A DNA stretch of 33,711 nucleotides from an uncultured Lachnospiraceae bacterium (GCA_910583835.1 CAJTYM010000044.1:1-33711), one strand, 5' to 3'. Shown: positions 7,014 through 16,025, numbered from the stretch's first letter. Notes: generated by a model not told the origin, from the letters alone. Program-made: numbers and translations.

Positions 7014-7598
7014 ATGAGTTTAGTACCTTATGTCGTTGAGCAGACAAGCAGAGGAGAACGGTCTTACGATATATATTCCAGACTGTTAAAAGACAGAATC
7101 ATATTCCTGGGCGAGGAAGTGAATGAGACAACGGCCGGGCTTGTGGTGGCACAGCTATTGTTCCTTGAATCTGAGGACCCCGCGAAAGATATTCATTTAT
7201 ATATCAACTCGCCTGGAGGCGTGGTGACTGCGGGCCTTGCAATTTATGATACTATGAACTATATCAAGTGCGATGTAGAGACAATCTGTATCGGACTTGC
7301 GGCAAGCATGGGGGCGTTTCTGCTGGCAGGTGGAGCCAAGGGCAAACGCTTTGCGCTTCCGAACGCTGAGATTATGATTCATCAGCCTTCTGGCGGAGCC
7401 AAAGGACAGGCAACGGACATTCAGATTGTCGCAGACAATATTTTGAAGACGAAGAAGCGCCTGAATACCATTCTGTCAGAAAATACAGGCAAGCCCTATG
7501 ATGTGATTGCAGCGGATACAGAGCGCGATAATTATATGTCTGCAGCAGAAGCAAAAGAATATGGTATCATAGATGGCGTGATTACAAATAGAAAGTAA
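7014..7598 (+). CDS. clpP: ATP-dependent Clp protease proteolytic subunit
   Basis: A 194-residue serine protease subunit that forms the 14-mer barrel driven by ClpX and other Clp ATPases. Seen: the catalytic triad S98 (GLAASMGA), H123 (MIHQPSGG) and D172 (ERDNYMSA), the INSPGG oxyanion motif at 65-69, and the N-terminal VPYVVEQTSRGERSYDIYSRLLKDRIIFLG block. A strong GGAGG precedes the ATG. It follows tig by 12 bases and is co-transcribed with it; clpX follows 218 bases later beyond two hairpins. Confidence 0.99.
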   Translation: MSLVPYVVEQTSRGERSYDIYSRLLKDRIIFLGEEVNETTAGLVVAQLLFLESEDPAKDIHLYINSPGGVVTAGLAIYDTMNYIKCDVETICIGLAASMGAFLLAGGAKGKRFALPNAEIMIHQPSGGAKGQATDIQIVADNILKTKKRLNTILSENTGKPYDVIAADTERDNYMSAAEAKEYGIIDGVITNRK

Positions 7599-7603
7599 GA
7601 GTC

Positions 7604-7635
7604 AGGGACAGCGAGCATATGCCACTGTCCCTTTT
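7604..7635 (+). terminator. Weak terminator-like hairpin after clpP
   Basis: AGGGACAG (7604-7611) pairs perfectly with CTGTCCCT (7625-7632) and is followed by only four T (7632-7635). This may reduce transcription from tig-clpP into clpX rather than stop it. Confidence 0.5.
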
Positions 7636-7703
7636 GAGAAGCTGGAATGTCTGTGGCTTTTGACTGATAGAAAATATGCCGATTGCGGCGTGCATCCGGC
7701 GCA

Positions 7704-7740
7704 GGAAACGAATCAAAACGCAAACGTTTTATTCGTTTCC
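7704..7740. repeat. Long near-perfect hairpin ahead of clpX
   Basis: GGAAACGAAT plus AAAACG (7704-7720) pairs with CGTTTT plus ATTCGTTTCC (7725-7740) around a CAAA loop; 16 pairs with one unpaired C. No T-run follows, so it is either a regulatory or stabilising structure in the clpP-clpX spacer, or a binding site. No clear promoter is seen between it and clpX. Confidence 0.6.
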
Positions 7741-7816
7741 TATATTTGGAATCGCATGGAAATAGTTAAGGTAAGTTAAGGTAATTGAAAGAATATAAAA
7801 GAGGTGGAACAGAATT

Positions 7817-9079
7817 ATGGCTGGAAGATTTGAAGAGAGAATACGCTGTTCTTTCTGCGGAAAGACGGACGGCCAGGTGCGTAAGATGATTGCAGGGCCG
7901 AATGGCGCATATATTTGTGATGAGTGTGTGGATATCTGCGCAGAGATTATTGAAGAAGAATTGTTGGAAGAGGAAGAACTGATTGCAGAACCGGAAGTTG
8001 AGGAAATCAACTTGTTAAAGCCGGAAGAGCTGAAGAGCTTCCTCGATGAGTATGTGATTGGCCAGGAGGAGGCAAAGAAAGTACTGTCTGTTGCTGTTTA
8101 CAATCATTATAAGAGAATTCTTGCGCCGCGGAACTTGGGCGTGGAACTGCAGAAAAGCAATATACTTATGTTAGGGCCTACGGGCTGCGGAAAGACTTTA
8201 CTGGCGCAGACCCTGGCGCGCATTATCAATGTCCCTTTTGCCATTGCAGACGCAACGGCGCTGACGGAGGCCGGATATGTGGGTGAGGATGTGGAGAATA
8301 TTCTGCTGAAAATCATTCAGGCGGCGGAAGGCGATATAGAGCGTGCCCAGATGGGAATTATCTATGTAGATGAGATTGACAAGATTACCAGGAAGTCAGA
8401 GAATCCTTCCATCACAAGAGATGTATCGGGAGAGGGCGTACAGCAGGCGCTTTTAAAGATTCTTGAGGGTACGGTGGCAAGCGTTCCGCCACAGGGCGGC
8501 AGGAAGCACCCGCAGCAGGAACTGATTCAGATTGATACTACGAACATCCTCTTTATCTGCGGCGGTGCATTTGAGGGGCTTGACAAGATTGTGGAGACCA
8601 GGATGGACCAGAAATCCATGGGATTTAATGCGGAGATTGCAGATAAGCGGGAACAGGATATCGGATTGATTTTAAAACATGTGCTTCCGCAGGATTTAGT
8701 AAAATTTGGCTTGATACCGGAGTTTGTGGGACGTGTGCCGGTAACTGTTTCCCTGGATTCTTTGGACAGGGAAGCGTTGGTGCGCATCTTAAAAGAGCCT
8801 AAGAATTCCCTGATTCGCCAATACCAGGCGTTGTTTGATTTGGACGGCGTCAAACTGATTTTTGATGAGGAAGCAGTGGAAGCAATTGCGGATAAGACCT
8901 TGAAGCGCAAGACAGGGGCGAGGGGCTTACGCGCGATTGTGGAGAAAGTGCTGATGGATTTGATGTACCGTGTGCCTTCCGATACCAGCATAGTGAGCTG
9001 CAGAATAACCAAGGCTGTGGTTGAGGGAGAAGAAGACGTGGAAATTATCTACCATAACAGCGAGAGTAAATCTGCCTGA
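7817..9079 (+). CDS. clpX: ATP-dependent Clp protease ATP-binding subunit ClpX
   Basis: A 420-residue AAA+ unfoldase that recognises tagged proteins and feeds them to ClpP. Seen: the N-terminal C4 zinc-binding domain (C11, C14, C34, C37), Walker A GPTGCGKT at 120-127, Walker B IIYVDEID with D185-E186, the GYVGEDVE pore loop, GGAFEGLDKI, and the sensor 2 KTGARGLR motif. An acidic linker (EIIEEELLEEEELIAEPEVEE) follows the zinc domain. AGAGGTGG lies ahead of the ATG. lon starts 11 bases downstream. Length and motifs are standard. Confidence 0.99.
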   Translation: MAGRFEERIRCSFCGKTDGQVRKMIAGPNGAYICDECVDICAEIIEEELLEEEELIAEPEVEEINLLKPEELKSFLDEYVIGQEEAKKVLSVAVYNHYKRILAPRNLGVELQKSNILMLGPTGCGKTLLAQTLARIINVPFAIADATALTEAGYVGEDVENILLKIIQAAEGDIERAQMGIIYVDEIDKITRKSENPSITRDVSGEGVQQALLKILEGTVASVPPQGGRKHPQQELIQIDTTNILFICGGAFEGLDKIVETRMDQKSMGFNAEIADKREQDIGLILKHVLPQDLVKFGLIPEFVGRVPVTVSLDSLDREALVRILKEPKNSLIRQYQALFDLDGVKLIFDEEAVEAIADKTLKRKTGARGLRAIVEKVLMDLMYRVPSDTSIVSCRITKAVVEGEEDVEIIYHNSESKSA

Positions 9080-9090
9080 GGTGATAACGA

Positions 9091-11463
9091 ATGAGTGAAG
9101 AATACAAGAAAATTCCGGCGGTGGCGCTTAGGGGAATGACAATCCTTCCCGGAATGGTGGCACATTTTGACGTGAGCAGAATGAAATCCATCAAGGCAAT
9201 TGAAAATGCCATGGTGGAGGACCAGAGGGTGTTTTTGGTCACACAGAGAAATATCAATAAAGAAGACCCGGCAGCGGAAGATCTGTATTCCGTTGGAGTG
9301 CTTGCGGTTATCAAGCAGGTAATCAAGCTGCAGAATAATGTTGTGAGGGTATTGATTGAGGGGGAGCAGCGTGGCTGTCTGGCAAATCTCTATGTGGAGG
9401 ATTGCCTTTTCGCTGATATTGAGATTTTGCAGGAACAGGAAGAGGATTTGTCTGAGGATATCAGGGAAGCAATGATACGTGGGGTCAAAGAAACGTTTGG
9501 GCGTTATTGCCTCCTGAATCCTAAGCCGGGCAAAGAACTGGCAAAACAGATACAGGATATCCACGATTTGGGAAGGCTGCTGGACGATATCGGCAACAAC
9601 ATTCCGGTAGCGTTTGAAGATAAGCAGCGGCTTTTGGAGGCGGGGACGCTGCAGGAACGCTATGAGACGCTGCTGATTATCTTGCTCAATGAAATCAATA
9701 TCATTCAGATTAAGACAGAATTCCAGAGTAAAGTCAAGGAAAAGGTAGATAAGAATCAGAAAGAATATATACTGCGGGAGCAGATGCGTTTAATCCGTGA
9801 AGAACTGGGGGAGGACAATACCGTATCGGAGGCAGACCATTTCCTGGAAGAGACGGAAAATCTCGAGGCAGACCAGGAAGTTAAGGATAAGCTTAAGAAA
9901 GAGATTGAGCGTTTTAAAAATGTTTCCAGCAATTCTTCGGAGAGCGCGGTTATCCGGGGCTATATTGAGACATTGCTGGAACTCCCCTGGAATAAAGCAT
10001 CCAAAGATAACAAAAACCTCAGTGATGCGGAGCGCATCCTGGATGAGGACCATTACGGCATGGAGAAGGTCAAGGAGCGTATGCTGGAATTTCTCGCTGT
10101 GCGCAACCTCACGGCCAAGGGAGACAGCCCCATCATCTGCCTGGTGGGACCGCCGGGAACCGGCAAGACCAGCATTGCCCGCTCCGTGGCGCGCGCGCTG
10201 GATAAGAAATATGTGCGCATCAGCCTGGGCGGCGTCCGCGATGAAGCGGAAATCCGCGGCCACAGGAAGACATATGTGGGAGCCATGCCGGGGCGCATTG
10301 CCAATGGGCTGAAGAATTCAGGCGTGAAGAACCCGCTGATGCTTTTGGATGAGATTGACAAGATAAGCAGCGATTACAAGGGCGACACGGCATCTGCATT
10401 GCTGGAGGTGTTAGACAGCGAGCAGAACAGCAAATTCCGTGACCATTATGTGGAACTTCCCCTTGATTTATCGGAGGTGCTTTTCATAGCTACTGCGAAT
10501 TCCCTGCAGGATATCCAGCGTCCTCTGCTGGACCGCATGGAAATCATAGAGGTCAGCAGCTATACGGAAAATGAGAAAGCGCATATTGCCAGGGAACACC
10601 TGATTGCCAAGCAGATGGAGAAAAACGGGCTAAAGCCCGGGCAGCTCTCCATCAGTGACCGTGCTTTGGAGAAGCTAATCCGCGGCTATACCAGGGAAGC
10701 GGGCGTGCGTAACCTGGAACGGAAAATTGGTGAAATCTGCCGCAAAGCAGCGAGGGAGCTGTACAATGAGGAGTTTTCCGGGGAGCAGGGAGAATCAGGG
10801 GAAGAACTGCAGGAACAAAATAGGAAAAAGAAAAAGGTCATTAAAGTTACGGAAAACAGAGTGGAAAAACTGCTTGGGAAAGAAAAATATAATTACGATA
10901 TAATAAATGAGAATGATGAGGTGGGCATTGTCCGCGGCCTTGCCTGGACAAGCGTGGGCGGAGATACCTTGCAGATAGAGGTCAATATCATGCCGGGCAA
11001 AGGGGAGTTTCAGCTGACCGGGCAGCTGGGCGATGTGATGAAAGAGTCAGCCCAGGCGGGAATCAGCTATATCCGTTCTGTCAGTGAAAAGTATCAGATT
11101 GACAAAGAGTTTTTCAAGGAATACGACATCCACATCCATATTCCGGAAGGGGCAGTGCCCAAGGATGGTCCCTCTGCCGGGATTACGATGGCGACGGCGA
11201 TGCTGTCGGCAATCACAAAACGTAAAGTGCGCAAGGATGTGGCAATGACGGGGGAGATTACGCTGCGCGGCAGGGTGCTGCCTATCGGCGGGCTGAAAGA
11301 GAAGATCCTTGCGGCAAAGAATGCGGGGATTAAGACTATCTGCGTCCCGAGAAAGAATGAGCCGGATGTGGAGGAGATTGCCCAGGAAATCAAAAAAGGC
11401 CTGGAAATCGTGTTTGTGGAAAATATGGAACAGGTGTTAGAGACAGCATTGGTGAAGGAGTAA
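9091..11463 (+). CDS. lon: ATP-dependent protease Lon (LonA)
   Basis: A 790-residue LonA protease. Seen: an N-terminal substrate-binding LON domain (residues about 8-205, beginning IPAVALRGMTILPGM), a coiled-coil arm with KEYILREQMRLIREELGED, the AAA+ module with Walker A GPPGTGKT at 353-360 and MLLDEIDK, and the Ser/Lys protease domain with PKDGPSAG (S695) and GGLKEK (K738). A charged linker around 565-595 (GEQGESGEELQEQNRKKKK) between the ATPase and protease domains is low in complexity. Start ATG follows GAGGTGATAACGA. It lies 11 bases after clpX and four bases before engB, so one operon. No HrcA/CtsR site was found. Confidence 0.99.
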   Translation: MSEEYKKIPAVALRGMTILPGMVAHFDVSRMKSIKAIENAMVEDQRVFLVTQRNINKEDPAAEDLYSVGVLAVIKQVIKLQNNVVRVLIEGEQRGCLANLYVEDCLFADIEILQEQEEDLSEDIREAMIRGVKETFGRYCLLNPKPGKELAKQIQDIHDLGRLLDDIGNNIPVAFEDKQRLLEAGTLQERYETLLIILLNEINIIQIKTEFQSKVKEKVDKNQKEYILREQMRLIREELGEDNTVSEADHFLEETENLEADQEVKDKLKKEIERFKNVSSNSSESAVIRGYIETLLELPWNKASKDNKNLSDAERILDEDHYGMEKVKERMLEFLAVRNLTAKGDSPIICLVGPPGTGKTSIARSVARALDKKYVRISLGGVRDEAEIRGHRKTYVGAMPGRIANGLKNSGVKNPLMLLDEIDKISSDYKGDTASALLEVLDSEQNSKFRDHYVELPLDLSEVLFIATANSLQDIQRPLLDRMEIIEVSSYTENEKAHIAREHLIAKQMEKNGLKPGQLSISDRALEKLIRGYTREAGVRNLERKIGEICRKAARELYNEEFSGEQGESGEELQEQNRKKKKVIKVTENRVEKLLGKEKYNYDIINENDEVGIVRGLAWTSVGGDTLQIEVNIMPGKGEFQLTGQLGDVMKESAQAGISYIRSVSEKYQIDKEFFKEYDIHIHIPEGAVPKDGPSAGITMATAMLSAITKRKVRKDVAMTGEITLRGRVLPIGGLKEKILAAKNAGIKTICVPRKNEPDVEEIAQEIKKGLEIVFVENMEQVLETALVKE

Positions 11464-11467
11464 CGAT

Positions 11468-12115
11468 ATGGTAATTAAATCAGTGGAATTAGAAATTGTC
11501 TGCGGCGTCACCAGTAAGCTGCCGGATACGGACAAGCCGGAAATTGCTTTTGCGGGGAAGTCCAACGTTGGGAAGTCCTCCCTGATTAATGGACTGATGA
11601 ACCGCAAGTCGCTGGCGCGGACCTCCTCGCAGCCGGGCAAGACCCAGACCATTAACTATTACAATATCAACCATTGTATGTACCTGGTAGACCTTCCGGG
11701 CTATGGCTATGCCAAAGCAAATGTCAAGGAGAAAGAAAAATGGGGGAAGATGATTGAGAATTACCTTCATAGTTCCAGGCAGCTGCAGGCAGTATTTTTG
11801 CTGATTGATATCCGCCATGAACCTTCTGCAAATGATAAGCAGATGTATGAGTGGATTGTCTATCAGGGATATGAACCGATTATTATTGCCACGAAGCTGG
11901 ATAAGATTAAGCGCAGCCAGGTGGCAAAACATGTGAAGATGATAAAGACCGGGCTTAATGTGAAGCCTGGGACAGTTGTCCTGCCATATTCTGCTTTGAC
12001 AAAACAGGGGAGGGAGGATATCTGGAATCTGGTGGATGAACTGCTGGGATTTGATGAAGATGCGCCGCAGGAGCCAAAGGAGAATTCCCAGGGAGGGAAT
12101 CATGGGAAAAAATAA
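11468..12115 (+). CDS. engB: Ribosome biogenesis GTPase YihA/YsxC/EngB
   Basis: A 215-residue Era/TrmE-type GTPase needed for assembly of the 50S ribosomal subunit. Seen: the G1 loop G30-KSNV-GKS, a G2 region ending SSQPGKTQTINYY, G3 DLPGYGYA and G4 TKLDK. The C-terminal tail (DEDAPQEPKENSQGGNHGKK) is longer and more polar than usual. The start lies four bases after the lon stop. The 3' end overlaps the next gene by 14 bases, which couples it to the metal transporter genes. lon-engB adjacency is widespread in Firmicutes. Confidence 0.98.
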   Translation: MVIKSVELEIVCGVTSKLPDTDKPEIAFAGKSNVGKSSLINGLMNRKSLARTSSQPGKTQTINYYNINHCMYLVDLPGYGYAKANVKEKEKWGKMIENYLHSSRQLQAVFLLIDIRHEPSANDKQMYEWIVYQGYEPIIIATKLDKIKRSQVAKHVKMIKTGLNVKPGTVVLPYSALTKQGREDIWNLVDELLGFDEDAPQEPKENSQGGNHGKK

Positions 12116-13004
12116 ATACCTGTTTGTATCTGTGATGCTGCTTGCCATTGCATTGGCAGGCGGTATTTTTACAAAGGTGTATATAAATATGGAGGCACAG
12201 GGGCAAAAATCCCAGCAGATTTGCGTGGTGACTTCTTTCTATCCGGTTTATATTGCCGCATGTAATGTGGCGAAAGACAGCCCGGGCATTGTCCTGGAAA
12301 ACCTCAGTGAGCCGCAGACCGGGTGTATGCATGATTACCAGCTTACGCCGCAGGACATGATTCTGCTGTCCGGGGCGGACTTATTTCTGGTAAACGGCGG
12401 CGGGATAGAGAATTTTCTTGCTAAAGTGGGGCAGTCGTATCCTGACCTGGCGATTGTGGAAACCACCGAGGGCATGGACCTGCAGGAGGGGGAGAATGCC
12501 CATGTCTGGATGGATACCAGGCGTTACAGGCAGATGGTAGAAAATATTGCCGAAGCGTTTATGGAAGCAGACCCTGCCCATGTGCATATTTATCAGGAAA
12601 ATGCCGACCGGTACGGCGAGAAGATTCAGTTGCTGACGGAGGAGATGGAGAAACTTCGAGAGGTCACATCCGGGAAGTCGGCAGTGATTTTCCATGAGGG
12701 ATATGAGTATGTTGTGGAAGAACTGGGCATGGATGTTGTGTACTGTCTGGATTTGGACGAGGAGCGTCAGGTCAGCGCCCGGGAGGTGGCGGACGTCATG
12801 CGTGAAATCTCAGAGAACCAGGTAGCGGTGGTATTTGCAGAAGAACTGTACGGCAAGGAAATGGGGGATACCGTAGAAGCCCAGACGCAGGTAAAGGTCT
12901 GCTATCTGGATACCCTGGTGCGGGGCGATTACCAGATGGACAGTTACCTGGAAGCCATGCAGGAGAACATCGAAGCGCTAAAACAGGTATTTGGCGTGGA
13001 TTAG
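12102..13004 (+). CDS. Metal (Zn/Mn-type) ABC transporter substrate-binding protein
   Basis: A 300-residue cluster A-I (ZnuA/TroA-like) binding protein. Seen: an N-terminal hydrophobic segment (about residues 6-25), VTSFYPVYIAACNVA, then candidate metal ligands H77 (CMHDYQLTPQD), H134 (AHVWMD), H198 (IFHEGYEYVVEELG) and E247/E248 (VVFAEELYG). The His-rich loop of many zinc-specific members is absent. There is no lipobox cysteine after the hydrophobic segment, so it may stay attached by an uncleaved signal anchor, which is unusual for a Gram-positive binding protein. Start is ATG 12102, a few bases after GGGAGGG and inside the end of engB. The ATPase and permease follow. Metal specificity cannot be told from sequence alone. 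Confidence 0.88.
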   Translation: MGKNKYLFVSVMLLAIALAGGIFTKVYINMEAQGQKSQQICVVTSFYPVYIAACNVAKDSPGIVLENLSEPQTGCMHDYQLTPQDMILLSGADLFLVNGGGIENFLAKVGQSYPDLAIVETTEGMDLQEGENAHVWMDTRRYRQMVENIAEAFMEADPAHVHIYQENADRYGEKIQLLTEEMEKLREVTSGKSAVIFHEGYEYVVEELGMDVVYCLDLDEERQVSAREVADVMREISENQVAVVFAEELYGKEMGDTVEAQTQVKVCYLDTLVRGDYQMDSYLEAMQENIEALKQVFGVD

Positions 13005-13067
13005 GCATAATTGGAGCCGTGCAGAGGGACATTGAAGCGTGAAAGCAGGTATCTGACATGGGTTGGA
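12951..13067 (+). repeat. Diverged tandem duplication of the binding-protein 3' end
   Basis: Bases 13013-13067 repeat 12951-13005, the last codons of the binding-protein gene, at an offset of 62. By eye 40 of 55 positions match without a gap, and 14 of the 15 differences are transitions. The copy is outside any reading frame and lies in the 111-base spacer before the ATPase gene. Confidence 0.65.
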
Positions 13068-13115
13068 CGTATCTTGGGAAGCTTATAGTCTGTATATAGG
13101 AAGAAGGAAATTTAT

Positions 13116-13862
13116 TTGCGGAAAATTATCGTGCCCTGTGGGCTGCATTGTATCAAAATCAATCATCTTGGCGTTACGTTGGGCGAGCAGGAAATCTTGA
13201 AGGATATTAACCTCCACATCCACTGCGGCAGCCTGAATGTCGTGATTGGGCGCAATGGCGCCGGAAAGTCCACGCTGATTCGTGCCATTTTGGGGGATAT
13301 CCCCCATACCGGCAATATCGAATTTAAGGACCAGGAGAATGGGCGGATACAAAAGCTGAAAATTGGCTATGTGCCGCAGTCAATGAATATAGAGAAACAG
13401 ACTCCGGTCAGTGTTTATGATATGATTGCTTCCTACCAGAGCAGTGTGCCGGTTTTCCTTATGCGGGGCAAAAAAATCCGCCGGCAGATAGAGGAGCATT
13501 TGCAGGTTTTTGAGGTGGGCCATCTGATGGATAAACAGGTCTGCAACTTATCCGGCGGAGAGCAGCAGCGGGTGCTCTTGTCGATGGCATTGATGAATTC
13601 CCCCAATCTGCTGCTGCTGGATGAACCTGTTTCAGGAATTGATAAGAACGGCATGGAGCTGTTTTACAGGACAATCTATCATCTGAAGCAGAATTATGAT
13701 TTGGCAATTATCCTGATTTCCCACGATTTAGATTATGTCAGGCAGTATGCAGATAAGGTAGTGCTTTTGGATGGGAGCGTGCGCAAACAGGGAAGCGTGC
13801 GCGAAGTTTTTCAGAGCCCGGAATTTGCACAGGTTTTCGGAAGCCGAAAGGAGGAAGTGTAG
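13116..13862 (+). CDS. Metal ABC transporter ATP-binding protein (ZnuC-like)
   Basis: A 248-residue ABC ATPase that powers the metal importer. Seen: Walker A GRNGAGKST (45-53), Q-loop VPQS, signature LSGGEQQR (145-152), Walker B LLLLDE (165-170), D-loop and switch H203 in LISHD. A TTG start at 13116 is chosen because AGAAGGA lies seven bases ahead and the next in-frame starts are GTG 13131 and later, without ribosome binding sites. The stop TAG abuts the ATG of the permease. It sits between the binding protein and permease in a three-gene unit. Confidence 0.93.
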   Translation: MRKIIVPCGLHCIKINHLGVTLGEQEILKDINLHIHCGSLNVVIGRNGAGKSTLIRAILGDIPHTGNIEFKDQENGRIQKLKIGYVPQSMNIEKQTPVSVYDMIASYQSSVPVFLMRGKKIRRQIEEHLQVFEVGHLMDKQVCNLSGGEQQRVLLSMALMNSPNLLLLDEPVSGIDKNGMELFYRTIYHLKQNYDLAIILISHDLDYVRQYADKVVLLDGSVRKQGSVREVFQSPEFAQVFGSRKEEV

Positions 13863-14675
13863 ATGGATTTTTTCTCCTGGCTGCAGTATGATTTTATGAA
13901 GTATGCGTTTCTGGCAATCTTAATTATTACACCGCTGTTCGGTTTGATGGGGACGATGATTGTCAGCCGCAAGATGGCGTTTTTTTCGGATGCCCTGGGA
14001 CACTCCGCCCTGACGGGGATTGCCGTGGGCGTAGTGCTTGGCGTGAATAATACCAGCGTATCTATGGTAGTGTTTGCAATAGTGTTTGCCTTGCTGCTGA
14101 ATCTTATCAGCAGTAAAGTTTCCTCCGCTACGGACACCGTGATATCTGTATTTTCTTCCTGCAGCATTGCCGTGGGGCTTGCTATCTTGTCCCAGGGGGG
14201 CAATTTCAGCAGGTATTCCGGGCTGCTGGTGGGTGATATTTTGAGCATCACACCGCAGGAGATTGTATATCTCTTTGTAATCCTCGTGGTTACGCTGGTG
14301 TTTTGGATATTTGGGTTTAACAAGCTGCTGGCGGTGAGCCTTAACCGCACGCTGGCGAAAAGCCTTCATATTTCTGCAGGCTGGATGGAAAACCTTTTTG
14401 CCGTGCTGGTGGCGCTGATTGTGATGGTGTCCATCAAATGGGTGGGAATCCTCATTATCAATGCACTTTTAATCCTTCCGGCGGCAGCCTCAAGGAACCT
14501 TTCTGAAAATATGCGGGAATATCATTTTTTTGCAATACTGTTCTCCGTATTTTCCGGCATTATGGGGTTAGTGATATCCTACTATGTCAATGTGGCGACG
14601 GGACCGACTATCGCCATCCTTGCCTCCATCATCTATTTTGCCACCTATTGGTGGGGAAGCCGCAACAATGTTTAG
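13863..14675 (+). CDS. Metal ABC transporter permease (ABC-3 family, ZnuB-like)
   Basis: A 270-residue integral membrane protein with about eight hydrophobic helices. Seen: SRKMAFFSDALGHSALTGIAVG near the N-terminus, a strong family block, and KWVGILIINALLILPAAASRNLS, the conserved ABC-3 segment that contacts the ATPase. It starts at the base after the ATPase stop codon, with GGAGG inside the end of that gene, so translation is coupled. No terminator is seen after it; a separate promoter for the next gene lies at 14681. Confidence 0.93.
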   Translation: MDFFSWLQYDFMKYAFLAILIITPLFGLMGTMIVSRKMAFFSDALGHSALTGIAVGVVLGVNNTSVSMVVFAIVFALLLNLISSKVSSATDTVISVFSSCSIAVGLAILSQGGNFSRYSGLLVGDILSITPQEIVYLFVILVVTLVFWIFGFNKLLAVSLNRTLAKSLHISAGWMENLFAVLVALIVMVSIKWVGILIINALLILPAAASRNLSENMREYHFFAILFSVFSGIMGLVISYYVNVATGPTIAILASIIYFATYWWGSRNNV

Positions 14676-14680
14676 CGTCT

Positions 14681-14709
14681 TTGACCTTGGCGGGGGCGAA
14701 TTGTATTGT
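14681..14709 (+). promoter_or_regulatory. Promoter of the AI-2E family gene
   Basis: TTGACC (14681-14686), 17-base spacer, TATTGT (14704-14709), about 32 bases ahead of the start codon. One mismatch in the -35 and two in the -10. Confidence 0.55.
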
Positions 14710-14741
14710 GTATTAATGAGAATCTGTAGGAGGTGTTGTTG

Positions 14742-15863
14742 TTGAAACAATCTACAAAGTATTTGAAGATACTGATGAATCTTCTGGTCGCAGCGCTTAC
14801 CATCGTATTCCTGTGCGTGATTTTTCCCAGGCTGATTACCTTTTTCATGCCGTTTGTGATTGGCTGGATTATCTCTATGATTGCCAATCCGCTGGTCCGT
14901 TTTCTGGAAAAAAGATTAAAGATTGTGCGTAAGCACGGTTCTATGATGATTATCATTGCCGTTCTTGCGGTTGTCGTGCTGCTTGGATATCTTGGAATCA
15001 GCAAATTGGTGGCGGAGACCGGCAACCTGATAGAGAATCTGCCGCAGATTTATGAAAACTGGCAGAATGACTTCCAGGAAATTGGGGAGAATCTGCAGAT
15101 TGTCTATAACAGGCTGCCCAAAGATACCCAGAGAAATCTGATGCAGGTGACGTCCAACCTGTCCGGTTACCTGAGCGGGCTGGTGCAGACCATCGGGGAA
15201 CCTACCGTTGGCGCGGTGGGAAATTTTGCCAAGAACGTGCCCGGCACGTTGATAGCCATCATCATGTGCCTCCTTTCCGCTTACTTTTTTACCGCGGAGC
15301 GGCATGAGATACTGCAGGGAGTGAAAAAATATGTGTCCGGAGAAATGTGGGACAGGGTGTCCGGGGTCATCACGGACCTCAAGCGCGCCGTGGGCGGCTA
15401 TTTTAAGGCGCAGTTCAAGATTATGGGCATAGTCTATGTGATTTTGGTAATAGGTTTGCTGATTATGAGGGTCGGTTATGCGCCGTTGGTAGCATTTTTG
15501 GTAGCATTTCTGGATGCCTTGCCCTTTTTTGGCACGGGCACAGTGCTGATTCCCTGGGCGGTGATAAAAATTCTCTCTGCCGACTATGAGATTGCGGTGG
15601 GCCTTGTCATTCTCTATGCAGTTACCCAGGTGGTGCGCCAGGTCATCCAGCCGAAGATAGTAGGCGACAGTATCGGCATGAATCCGCTGGCAACGCTGAT
15701 TTTCATGTATATCGGCTACAAAGTCAGCAGCGTGATTGGCATGATTATTGCCGTGCCGGTGGGCATGATTTTGATAAATCTCTACAAAGCCGGAATTTTC
15801 GATAACCAGATCCGCTGTATCAAAGAGCTGGTGGAGGACGTCAATAGGTTTCGGAAATTTTAG
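14742..15863 (+). CDS. AI-2E family transporter (PF01594)
   Basis: A 373-residue polytopic membrane protein. Seen: two N-terminal helices (LLVAALTIVFLCVIFPRLITFFMPFVIGWIISMI), a central soluble region with amphipathic helices (LIENLPQIYENWQNDFQEIGENLQIVY), then several helices with the family block FLDALPFFGTGTVLIPWAV and VVRQVIQPKIVGDSIGMNPLATLIFMYIGYK. Members export autoinducer-2 or exchange Na+/H+ in studied cases; the related YtvI branch in sporulating Firmicutes is uncharacterised, and this protein may belong there. Start is TTG 14742, eight bases after GGAGG (14729-14733); three in-frame GTG/TTG codons just upstream overlap or crowd that site. It has its own promoter. Confidence 0.88.
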   Translation: MKQSTKYLKILMNLLVAALTIVFLCVIFPRLITFFMPFVIGWIISMIANPLVRFLEKRLKIVRKHGSMMIIIAVLAVVVLLGYLGISKLVAETGNLIENLPQIYENWQNDFQEIGENLQIVYNRLPKDTQRNLMQVTSNLSGYLSGLVQTIGEPTVGAVGNFAKNVPGTLIAIIMCLLSAYFFTAERHEILQGVKKYVSGEMWDRVSGVITDLKRAVGGYFKAQFKIMGIVYVILVIGLLIMRVGYAPLVAFLVAFLDALPFFGTGTVLIPWAVIKILSADYEIAVGLVILYAVTQVVRQVIQPKIVGDSIGMNPLATLIFMYIGYKVSSVIGMIIAVPVGMILINLYKAGIFDNQIRCIKELVEDVNRFRKF

Positions 15864-15996
15864 CTATATACATAAGGGATAGTGTTTTCTTTTGTAACGA
15901 AATAATGTGGTAATCTAAGAGTTCATGTCGAACCCTCTGGTAAATATTGCTATTTTTTAATTAAGTATTTCGTAAAAATTATACAAAAGGAACAGC

Positions 15997-16025
15997 TTGT
16001 AATGAGGAGAAAATAAGTATAAAAT
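15997..16025 (+). promoter_or_regulatory. Promoter of the LacI-fold-GGDEF gene
   Basis: TTGTAA (15997-16002), 17-base spacer, TAAAAT (16020-16025), about 46 bases ahead of the start. The surrounding 15,900-16,040 is AT-rich with no terminator evident for the preceding gene. Confidence 0.5.
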
